This document shows positions 16,486 to 24,267 of a DNA stretch of 32,078 nucleotides, piece by piece. Position 1 is the stretch's first letter; the number at the start of each line of letters is the position of its first letter. This DNA comes from an uncultured Oscillospiraceae bacterium. GTDB lineage: Bacteria > Bacillota > Clostridia > Oscillospirales > Ruminococcaceae. The translations under genes were made by a program, and so were the position numbers. The notes beneath the pieces were generated by a model. The model searched no databases. It worked only from the letters and a program-made list of their open reading frames with translations, and had not been told where the DNA came from. The stretch is taken from assembly GCA_900543705.1 (NCBI GenBank), contig UQSL01000017.1, positions 1 through 32,078 on the forward strand, written 5' to 3'.

Positions 16486-17093
16486 CGTTTCCCCTCCAGA
16501 TATTGTTTCAGGAAGCTTCTGCGGTGCACTTCACTGATTCCATAGGTATCAAGCCGCTCATAGTGCAGCTTGGTGCCGTAGCCTTTGTGTTTGGCAAAAG
16601 CATACTGCGGATATTGTTTGTCAAGTTCGCGCATATAGCGGTCCCGGCCGACCTTTGCCAAAATGGAAGCCGCGGCAATCGATGCCGACGTCGCGTCCCC
16701 TTTTACCACAAGCCGCGTTTCACAGCCAAGCCCGGGGTCGCGGTTTCCGTCGACCAATACCAGCGCCGCCGGTTCGGTCAAACCATCATAGGCCCGGCGC
16801 ATGGCCAGGAAAGTCGCCTGCAAGATGTTGATCTCATCGATTTCTGCTTCGCTTGCCGCAGCAATCGAATAATCGAGCGCGTGCTCGATTATTTCCCCAA
16901 ACAGCGCCTCCCGGCGTTTTTCTGTCAACTTCTTTGAGTCGTTGAGCCCCTCGATGGGGTGCTCCGGGTTCAGTACCACGCAGGCCGCAAAGACGGGACC
17001 GGCAAGCGGCCCCCTGCCGGCCTCATCTACCCCGCAAATACGGCGGTATCCTTGCAAGCGCAGAGCAGCGTCGAACTCGTCAAGCTTACTCAT
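16482..17093 (-). CDS. rnhB: Ribonuclease HII
   Basis: This 203-residue enzyme cleaves RNA in RNA-DNA hybrids and removes single ribonucleotides from DNA. The active site is visible as Asp23-Glu24 in GVDEAGRGPLAGPV, Asp115 in LVDGN and Asp133 in KGDATSASIAAASI. A long N-terminal extension to 17246 is open but overlaps ylqF and lacks a ribosome site; the ATG at 17093 has AGAGGTGG upstream and gives the standard length. The start overlaps the ylqF stop by 8 bases, showing translational coupling. Confidence 0.97.
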   Translation of the reverse strand: MSKLDEFDAALRLQGYRRICGVDEAGRGPLAGPVFAACVVLNPEHPIEGLNDSKKLTEKRREALFGEIIEHALDYSIAAASEAEIDEINILQATFLAMRRAYDGLTEPAALVLVDGNRDPGLGCETRLVVKGDATSASIAAASILAKVGRDRYMRELDKQYPQYAFAKHKGYGTKLHYERLDTYGISEVHRRSFLKQYLEGKR

Positions 17094-18000
17094 CCGTGCC
17101 ACCTCTAGCCGGGCGCTCGAGGGAGATACGTCCGATTTTTCCGCTTCGGAATTCATCCAGCAGCATGATGGCCGCGCGCTCGATATCAATCTCCCCGCCG
17201 GAGATGAGCATTCCCCGCTTTTTCCCGATGAGTTCGAGCAGAGCATAGGGGGAAAGCTTGGTGATATCTTCCGTCAGCTTATAGCGGTCTTTCAGCATTT
17301 CAGGGTACTCTTTTTGCAAAATCATCAGCAGACGGATGGCGAGCATCGCCATATCCAAAATATCATCCTTGACAGCGCCTGTAAACGCAAGGTTTTCCCC
17401 GGCGGTGCGGTCCTCAAATTTCGGCCAGAGCACGCCCGGCATGTCCAGCAAATCCAAATTGTCATCAATTTTGACCCACTGTTTGCCGCGCGTCACACCC
17501 GGACGGTCCTCCACCTTGGCGCGTCTTGACTTTGCCATCCGGTTGATAAAGGAGGATTTGCCGACATTCGGCACACCTACCACCATCATGGAAAGCTTTG
17601 CGGTCATTCCCTTTGCCTTGCGTTTGGCAATGACTTCCTTCAGCGCCTGATAGACAGCCGGCAAAAACTGGTTGAGTCCCGCCCCGTTTTTGCAGTCGAC
17701 CGCAAGCGCCGGGATTCCCCGCTCTTTATAAAAGCGCAGCCACTGCGCCGTGACGGATTTATCCGCGGAATCGCTTTTATTGAGCAGGATGATCCGCGGC
17801 TTGTCCCCTACGATTTTATCGATTTCCGGATTGCGGCTGCTCAGCGGGATACGGGCGTCCGTGAGCTCCACGACGATGTCAACATATTTCAGGTTTTCCT
17901 GCATCAGCCGGCGTGTTTTCGCCATATGGCCGGGGAACCACTGAATCATCGGGACGTCGCTGACTGGGGCGTCATAGTTTATTATCAGTTCGTCATCCAT
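17086..18000 (-). CDS. ylqF: Ribosome biogenesis GTPase YlqF/RbgA
   Basis: This 304-residue GTPase assists late assembly of the 50S subunit. It has the circularly permuted motif order of the family: G4 NKSD at 74-77 comes before G1 GVPNVGKSS at 142-150 and G3 DMPG at 186-189. The N-terminal QWFPGHMAKTRR block is diagnostic. The C-terminal domain ends ERPARGGTDE and overlaps rnhB. The start at 18000 has AGGAGG. The lepB-ylqF-rnhB order is conserved in Firmicutes near rplS. Confidence 0.97.
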   Translation of the reverse strand: MDDELIINYDAPVSDVPMIQWFPGHMAKTRRLMQENLKYVDIVVELTDARIPLSSRNPEIDKIVGDKPRIILLNKSDSADKSVTAQWLRFYKERGIPALAVDCKNGAGLNQFLPAVYQALKEVIAKRKAKGMTAKLSMMVVGVPNVGKSSFINRMAKSRRAKVEDRPGVTRGKQWVKIDDNLDLLDMPGVLWPKFEDRTAGENLAFTGAVKDDILDMAMLAIRLLMILQKEYPEMLKDRYKLTEDITKLSPYALLELIGKKRGMLISGGEIDIERAAIMLLDEFRSGKIGRISLERPARGGTDE

Positions 18001-18011
18001 GATATCCCTCC

Positions 18012-18566
18012 TTACCTATTTTTCCCAAGTAGCTGGTATACGACGGTACCGAGTACGTAGCGTTCATCCACCTGGCCCACCTCATCATAGCGGCTGTCGA
18101 GCGAATGGTTGCGGTTGTCCCCCAGGACAAAGACATTGCCGGGCTGGACCATCTGCGGAAAAGAGGTATTGCCGCTCTTCATGGGCAGGGCGTCCAGATT
18201 CGCATAGGGTTCCGCAATCGCCTGTCCGTCCACATAGACTTGCCCCGTCGCAAAATCGATGTCCACCATCTGACCTTCGGTTGCAATCACACGCTTGATA
18301 ATCGGCTCATTTCGGGTGTTCGGCTTGGTGATGACGACGACATCGCCTACCTTCGGGGACTGTCCAAGCACCGCGTTATAAGTGGAGATAATCAGATTGT
18401 CCTTATTGTGCAGCGTCGGGTACATCGAGGTGCCGCTGACGTAGACCGGCCTGCCGATGAAGACGAACAGAACCGCCACTGCAATGATGGCAAAGGTAAA
18501 TACCTCGATGTGTTCGAAGATGTCAAACGGTTCTTTTGCTGCACGTTCCTTGGGTTTCTTTTGCAT
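18012..18566 (-). CDS. lepB: Signal peptidase I
   Basis: This 184-residue membrane protease removes signal peptides from exported proteins. One N-terminal membrane segment lies at about 22-38. The catalytic serine is Ser47 in SGTSMYPTL and the general base is Lys91 in PIIKRVIA. Box E is present as VFVLGDNRNHSLDSR near 145-160. It is a short Gram-positive SipS-type enzyme with a single anchor. It is 11 bases upstream of ylqF and shares its operon. Confidence 0.97.
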   Translation of the reverse strand: MQKKPKERAAKEPFDIFEHIEVFTFAIIAVAVLFVFIGRPVYVSGTSMYPTLHNKDNLIISTYNAVLGQSPKVGDVVVITKPNTRNEPIIKRVIATEGQMVDIDFATGQVYVDGQAIAEPYANLDALPMKSGNTSFPQMVQPGNVFVLGDNRNHSLDSRYDEVGQVDERYVLGTVVYQLLGKNR

Positions 18567-18639
18567 GGAGGTACACCATCCTTATCCTTAAATCACTATA
18601 AGGAACCCCTGGCGGGTTCTAAGTAAAAAAATAAATTTA

Positions 18640-18676
18640 ATAGCAAAAAAAGGGACATCATTGTCCCTTTTTCGCA
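18640..18676 (-). terminator. Terminator of rplS
   Basis: AAAAAGGGACA and TGTCCCTTTTT form a stem with a short loop, followed on the minus strand by further T. It lies about 15 bases after the rplS stop codon, so lepB probably has its own start or depends on read-through. Confidence 0.88.
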
Positions 18677-18689
18677 GTGCATTTTGAAA

Positions 18690-19034
18690 TTAGCGAATTG
18701 CCTCTTTAACCTTGGCAGCCTTACCAACTCTGTTTCTGAGGTAGTAGAGCTTGCTTCTGCGGACACGGCCTTTCCGGATGGTCTCCACCTTCTCGATGTT
18801 CGGGGAGTGAATCGGGAAAACCCTTTCCACACCGACGCCGTAGGAGACGCGGCGGACAGTAAAGGTTTCCGCGATACCGCCGTGCTTTCTGGCAATGACA
18901 GTACCTTCGAAAGCCTGGATTCTCTCTCTGTCACCCTCTTTGATTTTGACGTGTACCCGGACAGTATCGCCGACTTTGACTTTCGGCAGCTCTGTTTTGA
19001 GGCAGCTTTCAGACATCTGTTTCAATGCGTCCAT
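18690..19034 (-). CDS. rplS: 50S ribosomal protein L19
   Basis: This 114-residue protein sits at the 30S-50S interface. The family blocks PKVKVGDTVRVHVKIKEGDR, RIQAFEGTVIARKHGG and ETFTVRRVSYGVGVERVFP are all present, with the usual Arg/Lys-rich C-terminus RKGRVRRSKLYYLRNRVGK. The start has AGGAGG. It is preceded by an unusually long structured leader of about 145 bases and followed by a strong terminator, so it is a single-gene transcription unit. Confidence 0.98.
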   Translation of the reverse strand: MDALKQMSESCLKTELPKVKVGDTVRVHVKIKEGDRERIQAFEGTVIARKHGGIAETFTVRRVSYGVGVERVFPIHSPNIEKVETIRKGRVRRSKLYYLRNRVGKAAKVKEAIR

Positions 19035-19178
19035 TCTAATTTCCTCCTGTTTTTCAGACGTTCATTCCCGTATGTTGACGGCAGAGGACCGCCCGCTTTG
19101 ATTGTCGCGGCCGTAGCTTCAGGCCGGGCATCAAACCCCTGTACACCCCAAATGGGCGCAGCAGGACCTATTAAATGC
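19035..19178 (-). ncRNA. Leader of rplS, candidate L19 autoregulatory element
   Basis: From the promoter to the ATG runs a GC-rich leader with several complementary stretches, for example GCGGGCGGTCC near 19090 and the GGGTGTACAGGGG and TGATGCCCGG blocks. Firmicutes are known to carry an L19 leader (Rfam class) that lets free L19 repress its own synthesis. Position and size fit. I could not fold it or match it to the covariance model, so the class assignment is inference. Confidence 0.5.
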
Positions 19179-19184
19179 TTAAAT

Positions 19185-19213
19185 ATGATACCACAGCGTT
19201 TTCCAAAAAGCAA
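19185..19213 (-). promoter_or_regulatory. Promoter of rplS
   Basis: TTGCTT (19208-19213) and TATCAT (19185-19190) are spaced by 17 bases on the minus strand, giving a start near 19178. Confidence 0.65.
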
Positions 19214-19219
19214 GCATTT

Positions 19220-19873
19220 TCATTCAAACAGCTCAAAATCGGCAGTATAAACAGCTGTACGGGAGACAGAACTGAAGCAAAGAGGGCAGTTTGCATATTC
19301 CGAAAGGGCGTCCAGCACGAGCATGGGGTTGACTGTCTTTTCGTTTCCGGAGGGGAGCATTACCTCCAAAACTAGCGTGCCGTCCTCTTCCCGAAGCCCT
19401 TTTACATCAAGATCCGGGCGCAGATCCACCTGCTTTTGACCGCGTTTCGTTCGCTTTGTCACCAGAATCTGCGGCTGGGCGAGAAACTGCTCGAACAGGT
19501 CGGCCGGATGCGCGCATCCTTCCAGACGCACGGTGAGCGTATAACGGGAATCCGTAATCTCACTGGCTTTTTTGACAGGCTTCCCTGCCCTTGTCACCGT
19601 CAGGCCCTCAGGCAAAGTGAGGTTCAGCCGCTCTCGTATCTCCTCAAAATGCATCGGCTGAGTCAGGCGGATATCCATTGTCTCACACAGGCTCTCAAAA
19701 CCCAGAGAAATCGGCAGGGCGAAAGTCATATAAACATGAGGATTGAACCCCTCAGTATACCACACCGGGATTTGTGCACGGCGCAGGGCGCGTTTCATGC
19801 AACGTGTGATATCCAGATGGGAGATGTACTTCCCCCGGCCGGTCTTTTGATAGAAGACTCTAACAGTTTCCAA
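19220..19873 (-). CDS. DUF2344/TIGR03936 radical SAM-linked protein
   Basis: This 217-residue protein starts METVRVFYQKTGRGKYISHL and continues RRAQIPVWYTEGFNPHVYM, ALPISLGFESLCETMDI and LPEGLTVT, which are the family hallmarks. The family almost always follows or is fused to a TIGR03960 radical SAM protein, and a role in RNA modification has been suggested, but no reaction is established. The start is TTG at 19873, which has GGGAGGG upstream and overlaps the radical SAM stop by 14 bases; this points to coupled translation. No iron-sulfur motif is present in this subunit. Confidence 0.9.
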   Translation of the reverse strand: METVRVFYQKTGRGKYISHLDITRCMKRALRRAQIPVWYTEGFNPHVYMTFALPISLGFESLCETMDIRLTQPMHFEEIRERLNLTLPEGLTVTRAGKPVKKASEITDSRYTLTVRLEGCAHPADLFEQFLAQPQILVTKRTKRGQKQVDLRPDLDVKGLREEDGTLVLEVMLPSGNEKTVNPMLVLDALSEYANCPLCFSSVSRTAVYTADFELFE

Positions 19874-21701
19874 AGCAAGGCCCTCCCAACAGCCGGTTTG
19901 CCCCGCAGCCCGCGCACTGCTGGCGGCAGTGCGGTGTCGTCACGCTGGCATAGGCTTTCTCGCGTTCTCTCCACAAAAAGGACTTGTCCACGCCGTAGTC
20001 CAGATGGTCCCAGGGGAAAATCTCATCCTTTTCCCTAACACGCGCGGCGTAGAAATCAGGATCGAGCCCGCACTCATAAATCGTCTGAACCCAGGTATCG
20101 TAGCGATAGCACTCGTCCCAGCCATCGAATTTACAGCCCTTTTTCCAGGCGCGGTAGATGACCTCGCCAAGACGCCTGTCCCCTCTGGCAAAGACAGCCT
20201 CGATGCGGCTGACCTTCATCTCGTGCCACTTGGCGTTTATCTTCTTGGTGTGAATGCTGGAAACCAGATGATGCTGTTTTTCGAGCACCGTTTCAAAGCT
20301 GTCCTGCGCGTCCCACTGGAAAGGGGTAAACGGCTTTGGCACAAAGGTGGAGGCGCTGACGGAGACGGTCACGCCCTTGCCCTTCGGGCGGCCCGGCATA
20401 TGATAGAAGGTGTCGACGACCTTTTGCGCAAGCTCCGCGATTCCTGCGACATCATCGAAGGTTTCCGTCGGCAGTCCGATCATGAAGTAAAGCTTCATCG
20501 CGGTGTATCCGCCTTGAAAAGCGGTCAGGGCGGTTTCAAGCACCTCTTCTTCGGTGACGTTTTTGTTGATGGCGTCGCGCAGGCGCTGAGTGCCCGCCTC
20601 CGGAGCAAAGGTAAGGCCGCTCTTTCTCACCCGCTTGATTTTTTCGAGCAGGCTCTCGGAAAAATTATCCACCCGAAGGGATGGGAGCGAGAGGTTGACT
20701 CTCCCCTCCTCCGACCAGGAGAGCAAGGTGTCCATCAGTTCTTCGAGTCTTGAATAGTCGCTTGTGGAAAGCGAGGAGAGGGAGATTTCATCGTAGCCTG
20801 TCGTCGCGCACAAGCTCTTGCAGTCGCGGTCGATGGTGCCCGGCTCCTTTTCCCGAAGCGGACGATAGATAAAGCCCGCCTGACAGAAGCGGCAGCCGCG
20901 GATACAGCCGCGCAACACCTCCACCATCGCCCGATCATGGACAATCTCAATGTTTGGCACGATAAAACTTTTCGGCGTGAAGGCCTCGTCAAAATTCTTG
21001 ATGATACGCTTTTTGACCACCGCTGGGGCCGCCGGGTCATGAGTCACCTCTTTGATTGTCCCATCCTCGCGATAGCTCACCTTGTACAGAGACGGCACAT
21101 AGATTCCCTCAATGCCCGCTGCACGTTTAAGGAACTCCGTCTTGGAGATTCCCTCCCGCTTGGCCTGTGAATAGACGTCAAGCAGTTCGAGCATCACCTC
21201 CTCACCCTCGCCGAGCATGAACAGGTCGATAAAATCCGCAAGCGGCTCCGGGGTACAGGCGCAAAGGCCGCCCGCCACGACCAGGGGAGTCAGAGCGGCC
21301 CGCTCGCTCGAGCGTACCGGAATCCCGGCCAAATCGAGCATGATGAGCACGGTGGTGTAAGACATCTCGTATTGCAGGGTAAAACCGATGATATCAAAAT
21401 TCGCCACCGGCTCGAGGTTTTCAAGCGTGTACAGCGGGATATGATGTTTTCGCATCTGTTCTTCCATGTCAATCCACGGTGCAAAAACTCGCTCGCAGCA
21501 CATATTCTCCCTCGAGTTGATGAGGGAATACAGGATTTTCATCCCAAGATGGGACATCCCGACCTCATAGGTGTCGGGAAAACAGAAGGCAAATTTCATA
21601 TCCATTTTTGCAAGGTCTTTTTTTACGCTGTTCACCTCGCCGCCAATATAGCGGCCCGGCTTTTGTACCTGCATTAAAATCTGTTCGAGCTGGCCGTCCA
21701 T
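19860..21701 (-). CDS. TIGR03960 family B12-binding-like radical SAM protein
   Basis: This 613-residue protein has an N-terminal Rossmann region resembling a B12-binding domain (FAFCFPDTYEVGMSHLGMKILY, then GGLCACTPEPLADFIDLFML). The radical SAM core follows, with RGCIRGCRFC providing Cys266, Cys270 and Cys273. Further core blocks are EISLSSLSTSDYSRLEEL and FAPEAGTQRLRDAINKN. A Cys-rich tail (CRQQCAGCGANRLLGGPCFG) could hold another cluster. The substrate is unknown. The start at 21701 has TAGGAGG; a 47-residue extension to 21842 overlaps the promoter and was rejected. It forms an operon with DUF2344. In related genomes it is usually linked to a SpoIVFB-like gene, here separated by about 8 kb. 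Confidence 0.92.
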   Translation of the reverse strand: MDGQLEQILMQVQKPGRYIGGEVNSVKKDLAKMDMKFAFCFPDTYEVGMSHLGMKILYSLINSRENMCCERVFAPWIDMEEQMRKHHIPLYTLENLEPVANFDIIGFTLQYEMSYTTVLIMLDLAGIPVRSSERAALTPLVVAGGLCACTPEPLADFIDLFMLGEGEEVMLELLDVYSQAKREGISKTEFLKRAAGIEGIYVPSLYKVSYREDGTIKEVTHDPAAPAVVKKRIIKNFDEAFTPKSFIVPNIEIVHDRAMVEVLRGCIRGCRFCQAGFIYRPLREKEPGTIDRDCKSLCATTGYDEISLSSLSTSDYSRLEELMDTLLSWSEEGRVNLSLPSLRVDNFSESLLEKIKRVRKSGLTFAPEAGTQRLRDAINKNVTEEEVLETALTAFQGGYTAMKLYFMIGLPTETFDDVAGIAELAQKVVDTFYHMPGRPKGKGVTVSVSASTFVPKPFTPFQWDAQDSFETVLEKQHHLVSSIHTKKINAKWHEMKVSRIEAVFARGDRRLGEVIYRAWKKGCKFDGWDECYRYDTWVQTIYECGLDPDFYAARVREKDEIFPWDHLDYGVDKSFLWREREKAYASVTTPHCRQQCAGCGANRLLGGPCFGNC

Positions 21702-21794
21702 AGCCTTCCTCCTATTAAAAAATAAACACTTTTTCATGGATCCATCCCGTGTTGCCATTTTGCGCTTGGCTGTCTTCCAGGACAGATATTTTTT

Positions 21795-21823
21795 ATTATA
21801 GCTGAAACCCGCCCGCTTTTCAA
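21795..21823 (-). promoter_or_regulatory. Promoter of the radical SAM operon
   Basis: TTGAAA (21818-21823) and TATAAT (21795-21800) are spaced by 17 bases on the minus strand. The start near 21788 leaves a leader of about 87 bases. Confidence 0.78.
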
Positions 21824-21865
21824 TCAGACCTATTGGCAGCAAATCTATTAAATCCTGAATAGATT

Positions 21866-21899
21866 ATAAAAAAATCCCGGCTAAAGCCGGGATAAAAAA
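21866..21899 (-). terminator. Terminator after the hydrogenase-maturation relic
   Basis: ATCCCGGC and GCCGGGAT pair around the loop TAAA at 21874-21893, with seven T following on the minus strand and T also on the other side. It insulates the radical SAM promoter from transcripts entering from the right. Confidence 0.88.
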
Positions 21900-21939
21900 C
21901 ATTTAGTGTTACAGGCTGTGCATTGTTCTGGTAGAATCA

Positions 21940-22169
21940 TCAGTATAGTACCGCCTCCGCGACCAGGACGCGGGAGCGTTCCGTCAGCTCGTCAATAAAT
22001 CCCGCCGTATCGATAAATACACAGGAACCGATGCCCGGCACCTCCATCGCCTTGGACACTGGGTCCGTCGTTGTCCCGGCATGCTCGGAGACAAGCGGTC
22101 TCCGGTACGTCCTTCGCAATAGTAAGCGGTGCAAAAGCTCGGCAGATACCCCAGTTTGAGCAGCCCTTT
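21940..22169 (-). pseudogene. Fused relic of hydG and hydF ([FeFe]-hydrogenase maturation)
   Basis: From about 22169 the minus strand reads KGLLKLGYLPSFCTAYYCEG and RTGDRL, which matches the C-terminal GY(I/L)PSFCTACYRxGRTGDR block of HydG, the tyrosine-cleaving radical SAM enzyme. At about 22097 the homology jumps, in another frame, to LVSEHAGTTTDPVSKAMEVP and FIDTAGF, the G2-G3 region of the HydF GTPase. It jumps again to SRVLVAEA, which resembles the start of the HydF iron-sulfur domain, and ends at 21940. At least three coding segments have therefore been stitched together by deletions. It cannot make either protein. Whether intact copies exist elsewhere in the genome is unknown. Confidence 0.78.
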
Positions 22170-22207
22170 TCTACTGGAAAAGCCAATTTCTGATGGTTTG
22201 CTGGCAG

Positions 22208-22242
22208 CAAAAAAGCTGTGCCTTTAGAAAAGGCACAGCTCA
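22208..22242 (-). terminator. Strong terminator downstream of the kinase-linked transcript
   Basis: AGCTGTGCCTTT and AAAGGCACAGCT form a perfect 12-bp stem with a 3-base loop, followed on the minus strand by six T. It closes the short transcription unit that begins at about 22372 and possibly also the sensor-kinase message. Confidence 0.9.
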
Positions 22243-22372
22243 AGAAATCCATAGGTGTTATTACCAAATGAGTGTTTTCAGCCGTCTTCCTCGTCAGGGC
22301 TTCCCTTTTCAGCCAGATTGCATATGACGTTGACAAGCGTTTGCAGTCGGAACAAATCCTTCCGCTCACGTT
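22214..22372 (-). ncRNA. Putative short transcript of about 160 bases, function unknown
   Basis: A near-consensus promoter directly after the sensor-kinase stop and a strong terminator define a compact unit. No ORF in it has a convincing start. The best frames are a 23-residue TTG-initiated one (ending NLAEKGSPDEEDG) with too short a ribosome spacing, and a GTG frame that would be nearly leaderless. An AgrD-like signal peptide was looked for because of the neighbouring kinase but the typical Cys and PxxP-like tail is not seen. It could be a small RNA or a very short peptide gene. Confidence 0.4.
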
Positions 22373-22378
22373 TTTTTA

Positions 22379-22407
22379 ATTTTAATAGTGACGTCAAACT
22401 TTGTCAA
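22379..22407 (-). promoter_or_regulatory. Strong promoter downstream of the sensor kinase
   Basis: TTGACA (22402-22407) and TAAAAT (22379-22384) are spaced by exactly 17 bases on the minus strand. The match is one of the best in the window, yet no clear gene follows before the terminator at 22208-22242. Confidence 0.75.
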
Positions 22408-22428
22408 TGTTGAAGGAACGGCACCGCT

Positions 22429-23838
22429 TTATATATCAAGCCCAATTTTTTGCTGAGGAGATACTACTTCCAGCTTGACATTTCTTTGTGTTTTTAATGT
22501 CACCTCAAAATTCCTGCCGAAACATAGTGTCATGCATTTGGAAAACCCGGATTCTTCCGGAGAAAACTCCTCAATCACAAGACCAATCCCGTACTTCTGT
22601 AAAATTTTCAGCATATTCGGAATTCCATCCCCGGTTCCACCCGTTGTCAGGCCGCGCTTTCCAAAACGTTCCAGTACAAATTCAGGAAAAGGCTCTCCGG
22701 AATCGTACACATCGATTTCATAAAAGCCGCTGTCAGAAATTCCAAATATAATCTCGACAGATTCTTCCAGTTTCTCTTCTTTTCTTTCAACTGCCCGAAA
22801 AGCATTCGTCAGCAAATCACCAAGCAGCTCTTCAAGTTTCAATTGCGTAATTAGCTTGTGTTCCAACAAGTACTTGGGTGAGGCCAGAACTTGGGCGCCA
22901 AACTGTATTCGCTCCTTTTTCGCCCGTTCGTGATACCGTTCCAGCAGCGCATCAAGAAAGACCATCTCTGTCTTTGGCAGTAGGTTTACCTCCAAAAATT
23001 CCAAACGGCTTTCTTCGAGTTGTTCCTCATACAGCCTGTTAATTTCATCAAGCATCGGCCGAAGTTCTCTGGCTGTTTCCCTGTCCATCTCCCTGTCTTT
23101 TATCAAAGCAAGACTTTCATCAAATTTTCGCTTCATGGCCGGGATAAATTCCTTATAATGATGCACCTGACTGCTCAATTGCCTGATCTCAGCAAGTAAT
23201 TTATGCTTTTCCTCGTTTTCTACATAGCGTTCCCGCAGCCATACCAGCAACACGATAAAACTGACGATCGATACCAGAATAAAAGTGAGTTCCGCATGTA
23301 TTCTTGTAAAATGATAGGGCATGATAATGACAAAATTGCACATCATCAGCATACAGCACAGGATACTAAACGCCATAAACCAATACGGACGTGTTTCTCT
23401 TCGCTTTCTCCTGTTAGTTAGCCAGCAACCCAGCGACATTTCCCCAATATAGAGCGTTTGGTTTAAAATTGCGGTAATTACATAATTCTTTGTATGTATG
23501 ATGGCATAAACCATACTGTATGCCAGTCCTCCAAGCACCATATTGGAAAACAGGGACAAAGTATACAAATCAATGTGAATCAGGATAGTATCCGTCAATT
23601 TACTGCGTCCACGCAAGTGGTGGTAGACTCCTGTTAAAATCACGGTAATCAGTCCGATGAAAGCAGTGGGAAATATTTTTCCCAAAATGTGGGTCAATGC
23701 AACGCTGACAGCAGAAATCAGTAGGCTTTCAATCAGGCGTTTGGCATACCTGATATTCGGCTGGTACAAGCTCAGATACATGAGCTGACAACCCATGTAC
23801 ATCGTCATATGTTTAAATGTGAACAATAATAAAACCAT
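22429..23838 (-). CDS. Orphan GHKL sensor histidine kinase, AgrC-like
   Basis: This 469-residue membrane kinase has about six hydrophobic segments between residues 1 and 200, then a short coiled region with the probable phosphate acceptor in QVHHYKEF (His226 or His227). The GHKL ATPase domain shows the N box ELLGDLLTNAFRAV (Asn345), the D box VYDSGEPFP (Asp379) and the G box TTGGTGDGIPNMLKIL. This layout is that of AgrC-type quorum or peptide sensors. No response regulator, AgrB or AgrD gene was recognised next to it, so partner and signal are unknown. The start has GGGGAGG at 10 bases. A short transcript unit follows on the same strand. Confidence 0.85.
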   Translation of the reverse strand: MVLLLFTFKHMTMYMGCQLMYLSLYQPNIRYAKRLIESLLISAVSVALTHILGKIFPTAFIGLITVILTGVYHHLRGRSKLTDTILIHIDLYTLSLFSNMVLGGLAYSMVYAIIHTKNYVITAILNQTLYIGEMSLGCWLTNRRKRRETRPYWFMAFSILCCMLMMCNFVIIMPYHFTRIHAELTFILVSIVSFIVLLVWLRERYVENEEKHKLLAEIRQLSSQVHHYKEFIPAMKRKFDESLALIKDREMDRETARELRPMLDEINRLYEEQLEESRLEFLEVNLLPKTEMVFLDALLERYHERAKKERIQFGAQVLASPKYLLEHKLITQLKLEELLGDLLTNAFRAVERKEEKLEESVEIIFGISDSGFYEIDVYDSGEPFPEFVLERFGKRGLTTGGTGDGIPNMLKILQKYGIGLVIEEFSPEESGFSKCMTLCFGRNFEVTLKTQRNVKLEVVSPQQKIGLDI

Positions 23839-24267
23839 TTTGAAAATCCTCCCCTTTTTCGGCAGTCTTTATCATACCAGTAACACTGGGAGAATAAATT
23901 GGAGTGGCTCCTGATTCTATCATGGTAAGAAAATAAATGAATTGCTTCCTTTTTTTGGTGAATAACACAGTATCTTTTCCGACAGCCTATGAAAGCCCTC
24001 GGTTCCCGGGACATAAATGAAATTGTACGGCTGTATAGACGATACCATATTTGTCGGATTCTGCCTGTTCCTTTTTGCGGCTAAAAAAAGAAAATGCACC
24101 GTTTATAAACTTAAAATTAAGGGAATCGATGAGGATTTTGTTCTTTTTTGGTATTTGATACTCAGAATTCGTCGAGTTTCGCGTTCAAAAAAAACACACA
24201 TCTTGCGGCTGCGGCATATCCTAACAATACGGGATGCATTTGTCCCGTGGATATGGAGGAATGTTCT
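23839..24267. other. Divergent gap between sensor kinase and Cys/Asn-rich gene
   Basis: About 430 bases without a recognisable gene. A 69-residue frame on the minus strand at 23805-24014 and the 5' part of a plus-strand frame from 24017 are open, but neither has a ribosome site nor looks like a known protein. The right end holds a sigma-K-like element and the ribosome site of the next gene. I see no RNA structure or repeat in the rest. Confidence 0.45.
24197..24223 (+). promoter_or_regulatory. Possible sigma-K type sporulation promoter
   Basis: CATATCCTA at 24215-24223 matches the mother-cell -10 consensus CATANNNTA, with AC 16 bases upstream (24197-24198). The expected start lies just before the GGAGGA site of the Cys/Asn-rich gene. 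The -35 is only two bases, so a chance match is possible. Confidence 0.35.

Noticed and set aside
22214..22372. AgrD-type autoinducer peptide gene next to the AgrC-like kinase
   Set aside because: No short frame has the amphipathic leader, the Cys-containing core and the acidic tail with a normal start, so only a transcript is proposed.
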